Assembly (NCBI GenBank): GCA_025356765.1
Contig: JANXRO010000394.1
Span: 1 to 11,037, forward strand
Direction: 5' to 3'
Source: Hyphomicrobiales bacterium
GTDB taxonomy: Bacteria; Pseudomonadota; Alphaproteobacteria; Rhizobiales; Aestuariivirgaceae
DNA: 11,037 bases
This document shows positions 4,520 to 11,037 of the stretch, in pieces. A program made the translations under genes and the position numbers. Within the stretch, counting starts at the first letter, position 1, and every line of letters begins with the position of its first letter. The notes beneath the pieces are model-generated. The model was not told the origin of the DNA, searched no databases, and saw only the letters and a program-made list of their open reading frames with translations.

Positions 4520-7396
4520 ATGTCGGGAGTTTATGTGAACGAACAAGATGTAGTTGAACGAGATGAAAGGTTGCGTCTCGCGTTAAGTGCGGCTGGTCTT
4601 GGCACTTGGGATATGGATATCGTCAACAATTTGCGGCACTGGTCCGATGAAACCATGGCGATGCACGGCTTCAAACGCGAAGGCGGTTCACACGAACCTG
4701 TTTTATTGACCGATGAGCTCATGTTACCCGAAGACCGCGCGAGATTGCTGCTGTTGCACGATGAACTTCGTGCCGGCCGTGACGATTATGCTTTTGATTA
4801 TCGTACGCGTTGGCCCGATGGGCAACTGCGATGGATTCATGCGCGTGGAAGAGTGGTGGGACGCAATCTAAAAGGTCCAACCCGCATTGTTGGCGTAAGT
4901 CTTGATATAACCCTACAGAAGCAGATGGATCATGAAAAGCATTACAATGAACTACAATTTCGCATGCTGGCAGACGCACTTCCGCAACTGGTTTGGATTG
5001 CCAATGCCGAGGGGCATGTAACCTACTACAACGCCCGCAGACTTTCTTATTTCAATGACGGCAATACCGACCCTTTGCAGCCCCGGTGGCAACCCTTGAT
5101 TCACCCTGAAGACTTGCCGCAGACCGCGCGAACATGGATTACCGCGATGCAAGATGGTCGCGAATATGAAATGGAACACAGGCTGCATATGGCTGATGGC
5201 AGCTATCGATGGCATCTATCCAGGGCCACGGCTGTTTCTGCACAGAATGGGAAAGTCGCCGCCTGGTTTGGTACTGCGACAGACATTGAGCGGTTAAAAC
5301 AAGCAGAGTCGAACATTCAAACCGGCGTTGAGCGCCTGCACGTTGCAACTGAAGCTGCTGCAATGTTTGCATGGGATATTAACTTTAAAACAGGAAAAAT
5401 GGGTTGGGCCGACAATGCCGCAGATGTAATCGGCTGCCCCTTGGAAGAACTCGGACAAACGGTTGCTGACGCGAATTTTTTTGTGTGGGGCGAAGACCGC
5501 GAACGCGTTAAAGCTGAGTTTAACCAGATTTGGCAAAGTGGTGCAGACCGTTTTGAATTAGAATTTCGCGGAACACCACGCGACGGAAAGCAAGTCTATT
5601 GGCGATCTACTGGAAAAATTTTCCGCGGCGCAAATGGCACGCCTGAACGTGCGGTAGGTGTAACTCAAGATATAACGCGCCACATCGAGGCGGCGGCGCA
5701 AGTTAAACTGCTGGATGAACGTTTATCAGTCGCCGAAGAAGGTGCAGGTGCCCTCGTCTATGACTATGACGCGATTCAAAACACAATATGGCGTAGCAAA
5801 AGTCTGACGCGCATTCTTGGCTGGAGAATGGATGAGGTGCAGGCAGGTTTGCAGGCATGGCGAAATATGATGCATCCAGATGATGCAGCAAGGCTGGAAG
5901 CAACAGATTTTGAAACGTTGCTTGACGGCGATGATCACTATACCTTGGAATATCGCATCCGCCACAAGGACGGACGCTACCTCTATATGCTGGATGTAGG
6001 TCGGGTTTATCGAGATGGAAGCGGCAAGATCCTGCGCCACGCTGGCACAACGATTGACATCTCAGCACGTAAATTATCTGAACGCGCTCAACACCGATTG
6101 GCCAGCTTGATTGAACTGTCGTTTGAACCCATTTTGGTGTGGCATCCAGAGCACGGCATTCTTGATTGGAATCGTGGCGCTGAATTATTATACGGCTTCA
6201 ACTCTAGCGAAGCCAAAGGCCATAAGCCGCAAGACCTGCTCAAAACTGAGTTGCCATTGGGTATTTCTGACCTTATTGAGCAACTCCGTAAGACGCCCAT
6301 TTGGACGGGTGAGGTTCACAATAAAGCCCGTGACGGCCAATTGATTGTGGTGGAAAGTCGCTACCAGCTCATTGAAATCGACGGAGAGACGGTGGTTCTT
6401 GAAACGAACCGCGATATACGTGAGCGTAAACGCGCCAATGCACATCTTGCCCATATTGCGGCCGTGGCCGCAGCTTCCCACGATGCTCTTTACGGATGCA
6501 CTTTGAATGGTGTTATTGAGACTTGGAATCCCAGTGCCGAGCGGTTGTTAGGCTATTCTGAAGCTGAGGTTTTGGGTCGGCATATTTCGCTACTGGCCCG
6601 TCTCAACCAACACGTCGAACAGCTTCAGTGCCTTGAGCGTGTAAAAGCGGGCGAGATCGTCAAACCCTTCGATACTCTATGCCAAAGCAAGTATGGAAGG
6701 CTGATTGATGTCTCCATAGCCATGTCACCGGTGATCGCTTCGGACGGAAGTGTGATCGCTGTTTCAGTGGCATTACATGATATTGGCGAACGAAAAGAAT
6801 GGGATAAACGTCAACGATTGATGAACCGCGAATTGGCACACCGCGTCAAAAACTCATTTGCCATTCTACAAGCAATTTTGCGCTCAACCCTTAAAACAAC
6901 TCCTGATCCTCAGGAATTCGCAACTGCCTTTTCCGGCCGTTTGTATAGTATGGCGGCTGCCCATGATGTTTTGACCGCCAACGACTGGCGGGGGGCCGAA
7001 CTTGGTGCTTTGCTGCGTCATCAGCTCTCACACTATGTGAGTGGCCAGAGAATCCATTTGACGGGTGGGATTGTGAATCTTGTGGCCGAACACGCAGCGC
7101 CACTCAGTCTGATTTTTAATGAACTGGCTACCAATGCTGTCAAATATGGCGCACTTACTTCACCACAGGGTCGTATTGATATTGAATGGCAAATCAAGCC
7201 AAGCGCTGATCATTCAGGAATAATTGAGTTGCGGTGGACTGAACGTGGGGGCCCAGTAATCACGACTGTCGGCCCAAAGGGTTTTGGCAGTATATTGATT
7301 GAACGCAGTTTCGCTGCGGCTGAAGTCGTTATGAAATTCCCTCCAGAAGGACTCATTTGCACTTTGTCTTGGCCAATTGGCGAAGCCGAGAATTAA
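4520..7396 (+). CDS. Multi-PAS sensor histidine kinase, HWE/HisKA_2 family
   Basis: A 958-residue protein without membrane segments, so probably cytoplasmic. About six PAS/PAC units follow one another, at roughly residues 15-135, 145-260, 270-390, 400-520, 528-640 and 645-760. Several end in the PAC signature xGxxxDIT or DIxERK. The kinase end carries RELAHRVKN with phospho-acceptor His774, the N-box NELATNAVKYGAL at 867-879, WTE at 906-908 (the W-x-E of the HWE name) and the glycine loop GPKGFGSILI from 918. HWE/HisKA_2 kinases, such as PhyK and LovK, feed PhyR in the general stress response. The nearby nepR-ecfG and its EcfG promoter suggest the same, by inference. The ATG is preceded by a G-rich GGGGGTGG stretch. 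The signal sensed is unknown. Confidence 0.9.
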   Translation: MSGVYVNEQDVVERDERLRLALSAAGLGTWDMDIVNNLRHWSDETMAMHGFKREGGSHEPVLLTDELMLPEDRARLLLLHDELRAGRDDYAFDYRTRWPDGQLRWIHARGRVVGRNLKGPTRIVGVSLDITLQKQMDHEKHYNELQFRMLADALPQLVWIANAEGHVTYYNARRLSYFNDGNTDPLQPRWQPLIHPEDLPQTARTWITAMQDGREYEMEHRLHMADGSYRWHLSRATAVSAQNGKVAAWFGTATDIERLKQAESNIQTGVERLHVATEAAAMFAWDINFKTGKMGWADNAADVIGCPLEELGQTVADANFFVWGEDRERVKAEFNQIWQSGADRFELEFRGTPRDGKQVYWRSTGKIFRGANGTPERAVGVTQDITRHIEAAAQVKLLDERLSVAEEGAGALVYDYDAIQNTIWRSKSLTRILGWRMDEVQAGLQAWRNMMHPDDAARLEATDFETLLDGDDHYTLEYRIRHKDGRYLYMLDVGRVYRDGSGKILRHAGTTIDISARKLSERAQHRLASLIELSFEPILVWHPEHGILDWNRGAELLYGFNSSEAKGHKPQDLLKTELPLGISDLIEQLRKTPIWTGEVHNKARDGQLIVVESRYQLIEIDGETVVLETNRDIRERKRANAHLAHIAAVAAASHDALYGCTLNGVIETWNPSAERLLGYSEAEVLGRHISLLARLNQHVEQLQCLERVKAGEIVKPFDTLCQSKYGRLIDVSIAMSPVIASDGSVIAVSVALHDIGERKEWDKRQRLMNRELAHRVKNSFAILQAILRSTLKTTPDPQEFATAFSGRLYSMAAAHDVLTANDWRGAELGALLRHQLSHYVSGQRIHLTGGIVNLVAEHAAPLSLIFNELATNAVKYGALTSPQGRIDIEWQIKPSADHSGIIELRWTERGGPVITTVGPKGFGSILIERSFAAAEVVMKFPPEGLICTLSWPIGEAEN

Positions 7397-7459
7397 AATG
7401 GAATGCGGCAGAGCCAAGCAAGCAGAAAGGCCGCCATTTCAGGTTCGTAAGATAAAAAA

Positions 7460-7481
7460 ATGACAGCTCGAGAGCTGTCAT
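7460..7481 (-). terminator. Hairpin terminator between kinase and glsB-like gene
   Basis: Two perfect 10-base arms (7460-7469 and 7472-7481, ATGACAGCTC and its complement) form a strong hairpin. On the minus strand it is followed by a run of T (7460 down to 7454), the classic Rho-independent form, and it lies 25 bases past the stop of the GlsB-like gene. On the plus strand the tail after the stem is only partly T-rich, so it may also stop kinase transcription less efficiently. Confidence 0.85.
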
Positions 7482-7505
7482 TCTAACTTGCCAATTCAAA
7501 ATTCT

Positions 7506-7757
7506 TTACGCGCGTCTGATAATTTTCAGAATAAACAGCAGAACAACTGCGCCGATTGTCGAACCGATTATAGCCCCACCCACTCCTGAAACTCCAACGA
7601 CATAGCTGCCGAAAATCCATCCGCCAATGACTGAGCCGATGATACCGACAATAATATCGCCCACCAAACCAAAGCCACCGCCTTTAACAATTTGACCAGC
7701 CAGCCAACCCGCCACTGCGCCGATAACCAACCAGATAATAATGCCTTGAGGTTCCAT
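7506..7757 (-). CDS. GlsB/YeaQ/YmgE family small membrane protein
   Basis: An 83-residue, very hydrophobic, glycine-rich protein with three membrane segments at about residues 6-24, 30-50 and 57-78. The motif IGAVAGWLAGQIVKGGGFGLVGDIIVGIIGSVIGGWIFG is diagnostic of the transglycosylase-associated (PF04226) family, and the length is normal. Despite the Pfam name no enzymatic activity is shown; members are typically stress-induced. The frame is open five codons further to a GTG at 7772. The ATG at 7757 gives the standard N-terminus and has AAAGG 7 bases upstream. An EcfG-like promoter lies just upstream and a hairpin terminator just downstream, so it is a single-gene unit. Confidence 0.9.
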   Translation of the reverse strand: MEPQGIIIWLVIGAVAGWLAGQIVKGGGFGLVGDIIVGIIGSVIGGWIFGSYVVGVSGVGGAIIGSTIGAVVLLFILKIIRRA

Positions 7758-7795
7758 TTTATTGCCTTTCACTTGTTTTTATAATGCAGCTACAT

Positions 7796-7820
7796 AACAA
7801 CTGGAGAAGCAAATGGTTCC
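7796..7820 (-). promoter_or_regulatory. Near-perfect EcfG promoter of the GlsB-like gene
   Basis: On the minus strand GGAAC (7820 to 7816) is followed after exactly 16 bases by TGTT (7799 to 7796), one mismatch from CGTT. Transcription would start near 7789, about 32 bases before the ATG. The correct spacing and position relative to a typical stress gene support the call. Confidence 0.65.
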
Positions 7821-7877
7821 AACACTTAGAAAATAAAAAACTTTCTAGTTAGCTTCGCCTAGCAGCCGATTTTCATA

Positions 7878-7952
7878 TGGTGATCCCTGCGGGAGTCGAA
7901 CCCGCCTTTACAACGTGAGAGGCTGTCGTCCTAACCGATAGACGAAGGGACC
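7878..7952 (-). tRNA. tRNA-Glu (anticodon CTC)
   Basis: The 75-base minus-strand sequence folds into a full cloverleaf. The acceptor stem is GGTCCCT with AGGGATC, the D arm is GTC with GAC, the anticodon stem is ACAGC with GTTGT, and the T arm is GCGGG-TTCGACT-CCCGC. The 3' CCA is encoded. The seven-base anticodon loop CTCTCAC places CTC at positions 34-36, which reads GAG glutamate codons. No paired tRNA lies beside it. Confidence 0.93.
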
Positions 7953-7988
7953 AATTGTTTCACTTAAACCTGGAGACTCTTGCTAGCA

Positions 7989-8696
7989 TCAGATTAAGCC
8001 CGCCGCAATGTTGATGGTTAAACCAAGCAAAGCCATATTGTAAAAGAATGACAAAATTGAATGCACCAACGTAATGTGGCGCATGTGGCGGGATGTAACA
8101 TTCACATCGGATGTGGCAGTGGAACAGCCCACGGTGAATGAATAATAGGCAAAGTCAAAATAGTCTGGTGGCTTGTCAGCGCCCACAAATTCTAACCCGC
8201 CACGCAAGGCAATGTCTGAATTTTTGTTGGCCCGCCATTCATCAAAAAACTCATGCGCATAATGAAGTGCAAACTCAATATGGATAAAAGTCCACGCTGT
8301 AACAATTGTGGCAAACGCCAAACCCAAATGCGCGGCTTTTAATGCGCCTGTGGTTTCCTTCACCATGCCAAGCTGCATGATGATGGCAGCAATGCTGGCC
8401 AGTGATGCCAAAATTGCCAAAACCAAAATGACATATTGGCCTTCATCTTGGATGGCGGCAAAGCGTTTGATTTTATCCGGGGTTGCTTTGGCCATCATCA
8501 CGACCAGTGAGATGAGATAGATAACTGTGGCAAGGTTCCACGCAATCAAAAGTCGGGTGATGATATGCCATGAACTTGGCAAAATAAATCCAACCACCAT
8601 GCCAAATAACACACATAAAAAAAGCCGAGGCCGCGCCATCACATAGCGCACGGGTAAAAATCGGGCGCGATGGGTTTCGAGTGTTGGATTTGCCAT
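7989..8696 (-). CDS. DUF1345 family integral membrane protein
   Basis: A 235-residue protein with about six membrane segments, near residues 23-40, 46-68, 88-110, 121-143, 181-191 (weak) and 208-233. The C-terminal half carries the DUF1345 signature: HIEFALHYAHEFF (139-151), GGLEFVGADKPPDYFDFAYYSF (166-187), TATSDVNVTSR (193-203) and LVHSILSFFYNMALLGLTINI (210-230). The family has no known function; length is typical. The PDY/TSDV segment between helices resembles a pore loop, which is only a thought. The gene starts 9 bases after the stop of the upstream single-pass protein, so the two form an operon. Its own binding site is weak, which also points to coupling. Confidence 0.88.
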   Translation of the reverse strand: MANPTLETHRARFLPVRYVMARPRLFLCVLFGMVVGFILPSSWHIITRLLIAWNLATVIYLISLVVMMAKATPDKIKRFAAIQDEGQYVILVLAILASLASIAAIIMQLGMVKETTGALKAAHLGLAFATIVTAWTFIHIEFALHYAHEFFDEWRANKNSDIALRGGLEFVGADKPPDYFDFAYYSFTVGCSTATSDVNVTSRHMRHITLVHSILSFFYNMALLGLTINIAAGLI

Positions 8697-8705
8697 TTTG
8701 AATTT

Positions 8706-9029
8706 TTAATCCTGTTGCCCGTTCACCCGCAAGATAATCCGCTGGGTTGGAACATCGATCACATAAATGGTTTTACCCGTATTCACAGTTAAACGATCTC
8801 CATTTATGGTGACATCTTTAAACTGTTGATCAGGCGGCAGGCCAAGACCCAACGTCTTGGTTTCAGATTTTGCGGCCTCAACCAAGGTCGGCGAATATCG
8901 ACTTGCCTTGTAGCCAATGGTAACCACCAATGCGAGAAAGAGCGCGACAAGCACAAAACCCATGATATAGACGCCGTTGCGCAGCCACTTTGGCGCGTCC
9001 ACTCCAACAGGTTCATCAGATTTCGTCAT
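8706..9029 (-). CDS. Single-pass membrane protein, DUF6476-like
   Basis: A 107-residue protein with a short cytoplasmic N-terminus, one membrane segment at about residues 18-40 (NGVYIMGFVLVALFLALVVTIGY) and a small periplasmic domain rich in beta strands (VTINGDRLTVNTGKTIYVIDVPTQRIILRVNG). Its place head-to-head with an RluA-type pseudouridine synthase recalls the DUF6476 proteins of other Alphaproteobacteria. The assignment rests on layout and context, not on a motif, and the function is unknown. GAGGAG lies 10 bases before the ATG and falls within codons of the divergent gene. The start codon directly abuts that of the neighbour. The DUF1345 gene follows. Confidence 0.75.
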   Translation of the reverse strand: MTKSDEPVGVDAPKWLRNGVYIMGFVLVALFLALVVTIGYKASRYSPTLVEAAKSETKTLGLGLPPDQQFKDVTINGDRLTVNTGKTIYVIDVPTQRIILRVNGQQD

Positions 9030-10010
9030 ATGTCACAGTCTCCTCAAACGCTTGAAATTATCGCCACTGAAAATTGCCGCCTGGATAAATTCCTGGGAAA
9101 CAGTTTTCCCGATTTCAGTCGCGCTCGTTTTCAAAAGCTTATCGCGGATGGCAGCGTCACTGTCGAGGGCAAGCCCGTGGATTATATTGGCTATCGTTTA
9201 AGGCCAGGCAACCGCGTGAATGTGGTTGTGCCTGAAGCCAAGCCCGCTGAACCCAAGGGCCAGGATATTGAACTTGATATTGTTTATGAAGACAAAGACC
9301 TGATTGTCATCAATAAACCCGCAGGATTGGTGGTTCACCCCGGTGCCGGCAATGAAGATGGCACCCTGGTGAATGCTTTAATTGCCCATTGTGGCGAAAG
9401 CCTTTCGGGCATTGGCGGCGTGAAGCGCCCTGGCATTGTTCATCGCATTGACAAGGATACATCTGGCCTTTTGGTTGTGGCCAAAAACGACAAGGCCCAT
9501 CATGCCCTATCAGAACAATTTGCTGCTCATGGCCGCGATGGCAAGATGGAGCGTGATTATCTGGCCTTGGTTTGGGGCAAGCCTGATCGTCGCGTGGGAA
9601 CCATCAGCACCGGAATTGGAAGATCATCAGCCAACCGCCAGAAAATGGCGGTTTCAGATTCGGCCCAGGCCAAAGAAGCAATTACCCATTACGAAGTGAT
9701 TGAAAGCTATCCCGCCTCTAGTTTGGTGCGATGCCGCTTGGAAACGGGCCGCACCCACCAAATTCGCGTTCATATGGCCCATATTGGCCATCCGCTGTTG
9801 GGCGATGGCACCTATGGCGCTGGCTTTATGTCGTCAAAATCCAAATTGGGGGCAGCCGCAAAAACCAGTTTAAGCTATTTGCGCGGCCAGGCCTTGCATG
9901 CCGCTGTTCTGGGGTTTGACCACCCAACTTCTGGAAAGCACATGAGATTTGAAAGCGAGCTTCCGCCAAACTTGGCGCAGCTGCGACACGATCTGAGAAG
10001 CGCTATATAG
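9030..10010 (+). CDS. RluA/RluD-family 23S rRNA pseudouridine synthase
   Basis: A 326-residue protein. An S4 RNA-binding domain spans about 15-75 (CRLDKFLGNSFPDFSRARFQKLIADGSVTVEGKPV). The catalytic domain carries INKPAGLVVHPGAG (94-107), the active-site motif HRIDKDTSGLLVVAK with catalytic Asp141, and RTHQIRVHMAHIGHPLLGD (241-259). It isomerises uridine to pseudouridine in ribosomal RNA. Having an S4 domain, it is closest to RluD, which modifies helix 69 of 23S rRNA, though exact targets cannot be read from sequence. The frame is open upstream to 8826, but that part overlaps the divergent gene. ATG 9030 gives the normal N-terminus. I see no ribosome binding site before it, so translation may be leaderless or weakly initiated. 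Confidence 0.92.
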   Translation: MSQSPQTLEIIATENCRLDKFLGNSFPDFSRARFQKLIADGSVTVEGKPVDYIGYRLRPGNRVNVVVPEAKPAEPKGQDIELDIVYEDKDLIVINKPAGLVVHPGAGNEDGTLVNALIAHCGESLSGIGGVKRPGIVHRIDKDTSGLLVVAKNDKAHHALSEQFAAHGRDGKMERDYLALVWGKPDRRVGTISTGIGRSSANRQKMAVSDSAQAKEAITHYEVIESYPASSLVRCRLETGRTHQIRVHMAHIGHPLLGDGTYGAGFMSSKSKLGAAAKTSLSYLRGQALHAAVLGFDHPTSGKHMRFESELPPNLAQLRHDLRSAI

Positions 10011-10087
10011 ACCAACAAACACAGTCTAGGAATAACGTTACTATTCAATAGATTACAGTTTATTTTCCTATTTTAATAAATAATCCT

Positions 10088-10111
10088 TGACAGCGCACGG
10101 TAAACCTGTCA
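10088..10111. repeat. Small inverted repeat upstream of the BLUF gene
   Basis: TGACAG (10088-10093) and CTGTCA (10106-10111) form a 6-base inverted repeat with a 12-base spacer. It lies about 120 bases before the BLUF gene, in the 218-base gap after the pseudouridine synthase. A TTGACA at 10087-10092 overlaps the left arm and could be a -35 element, but I find no good -10 at the right distance. It might be an operator; chance is a real possibility. Confidence 0.25.
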
Positions 10112-10228
10112 TTCCTGCCCATAATCCACATTTGGGTTCGTGCTGCAGTGCACAATTGCTTCGGCAAATTATAGATAAAGCCAAATCCGCCATAATCACT
10201 TATATCTACCGCAAAAAGGAGAATGCTG

Positions 10229-10636
10229 ATGAGCCTTATGCAGTTAATCTATGCGTCCACACCCTTTGGCTTTAGCCAACCCATGCTGAACGGCATTCTT
10301 TCAGCGTCGCGCCGCAACAATGTGCGTGACAATATTACGGGCGCTCTGATCTGCCGAGCAGACCTTTATTTGCAGCTTTTGGAAGGGCCGCGCAGTGCGG
10401 TGACATCGACTTTCCACCGTATTCTGGGCGACGACCGCCATTTGGATGTTAGCCTGATTTCATGCGCCGATATTCAAACTCGCCTGTTTCCAAAATGGAG
10501 CATGCGTGACGATCCGGCCCGTTCATGGATGTGGACACAAGCCGAAGTCTCTGATGGCTCGCTCGACGCAGCATCCGCCGATGATGTTCGGGCCGTGTTC
10601 GAACGATTAATCCGCGATGGTGAAACAGATGCTTAA
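10229..10636 (+). CDS. Stand-alone BLUF-domain blue-light sensor
   Basis: A 135-residue protein with a BLUF domain over about residues 3-95. The flavin-binding and switching residues can be matched to AppA: Tyr8 in LIYAS, Asn31 in SRRNNVRDNITG, Gln49 in LYLQLLEGP, and Trp90 and Met92 in FPKWSM. BLUF proteins bind FAD and rearrange the Tyr-Gln hydrogen bonds under blue light. The remaining 40 residues form a short acidic helical cap with no enzymatic output domain, so it probably acts by binding a partner. An ATG at 10223 is in frame, but AGGAG at 10217-10221 is only 1 base from it and 7 bases from the ATG at 10229, which I choose. Confidence 0.92.
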   Translation: MSLMQLIYASTPFGFSQPMLNGILSASRRNNVRDNITGALICRADLYLQLLEGPRSAVTSTFHRILGDDRHLDVSLISCADIQTRLFPKWSMRDDPARSWMWTQAEVSDGSLDAASADDVRAVFERLIRDGETDA

Positions 10637-10711
10637 AGCTCAAGCAATGACCGCAGACTTACACGGGTGCAACAATCCTAGTGATTGCGGCTCGTCAACT
10701 ACTGTGAAAGC

Positions 10712-11037
10712 CTATATCTGGAGATAGGGATATAAAGGCCAAGCTGCTAACTCTTTTAAAAGCAAAGACGGGCTTCCTACCCCCCAAGAAATACCTGTTC
10801 CCATTAGATCTATGCCTTGACTTCCCACAATATTGATGGATATTCGATAAGGCAGAGGAAAAGCGGTACTCACCGCGACGCAAGAAGTTGCGCCGAAACA
10901 TTCACCGCTTACTCCTAGTGAAACTTTGCCTGACCCTGCGGTTCGCTCGATAACTATCAGGCCAAATCTTTCGGGATCGATATAGAATCTTGCTTCCCCG
11001 TAAAGCATATCAAGTTTTGTAATCCGAATTCCATGTG
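10712..11037 (-). CDS. Unrecognised protein, C-terminal part (runs off the window)
   Basis: A minus-strand frame is open from the right edge (11037) to a TAG at 10712-10714, giving at least 108 residues. An ATG at 11008 is in frame, but the frame continues upstream of it, so the true start is probably outside. Composition looks protein-like, with alternating strands such as RFGLIVIERTAG and YRISINIVGSQGIDLMGTG and no strong membrane segment. I recognise no family. It uses AGA, CGA, ATA, CTA and GGA codons more than the neighbouring genes, which may point to foreign origin or to a weakly conserved gene. It converges with the BLUF gene, leaving 75 bases between their stops. Confidence 0.5.
   Translation of the reverse strand, partial: HGIRITKLDMLYGEARFYIDPERFGLIVIERTAGSGKVSLGVSGECFGATSCVAVSTAFPLPYRISINIVGSQGIDLMGTGISWGVGSPSLLLKELAAWPLYPYLQI

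Noticed and set aside
8749..8773. GGAAC followed by GTTT, resembling an EcfG promoter toward the pseudouridine synthase gene
   Set aside because: The -10 does not match at 16 bases, the site is inside coding sequence, and it lies over 250 bases from the start codon.
8826..9029. N-terminal extension of the pseudouridine synthase (open frame from 8826)
   Set aside because: It lies antisense to a well-supported gene, does not look like an S4-domain N-terminus, and ATG 9030 gives the normal protein.
10711..10739. Inverted repeat (GCCTATATC region with GATATA and GGC) at the 3' end of the edge gene
   Set aside because: The stem is AT-rich and interrupted, overlaps the stop codon, and has no T-run on either strand, so it is not a convincing terminator.

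Overview
This window looks like a chromosomal segment of an alphaproteobacterium. The main evidence is the nepR-ecfG pair of the general stress response (GSR), which is found only in that class. Promoters of the EcfG type (GGAAC, 16 bases, CGTT) recur in the window, and an HWE-family histidine kinase lies nearby. By eye the base composition is moderate, lower than in many rhizobia. I cannot name the genus.

Left part (1-2320, + strand): nepR (anti-sigma factor) and ecfG (sigma factor) sit 4 bases apart. They are followed by a tiny DUF3309 membrane protein and an AI-2E/PerM-type membrane protein with a TTG start. At 2300-2390, on the minus strand, is what looks like the frameshifted tail of a response-regulator receiver domain. 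About 245 bases without a supported gene follow.

Middle part (2636-7396): four overlapping minus-strand genes encode small membrane-anchored proteins (a basic YqjD-like protein, a YqjE-like holin-fold protein, a DUF3618 protein and a second basic anchored protein). They read away from a 958-residue soluble kinase with about six PAS domains and an HWE/HisKA_2 catalytic end. The 256-base gap between the two units holds a perfect EcfG promoter for each direction. The simplest reading is that EcfG switches on both a cell-envelope stress operon and a sensor kinase that may feed back on the PhyR-NepR-EcfG switch. The phyR gene itself is not in the window.

Right part (7397-11037): a hairpin terminator, a GlsB/YeaQ-family small membrane protein (minus strand) with a near-perfect EcfG promoter, tRNA-Glu(CTC), and a two-gene minus-strand unit (a DUF1345 membrane protein and a single-pass membrane protein). 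The start codon of the latter directly abuts that of a divergent RluA/RluD-type pseudouridine synthase (CAT|ATG, no intergenic base). Then come a stand-alone BLUF blue-light sensor and the 3' part of an unrecognised minus-strand gene that runs off the edge.

The window is best seen as a GSR locus plus several probable regulon members, next to ordinary housekeeping genes. I see no phage, transposon or CRISPR signature.
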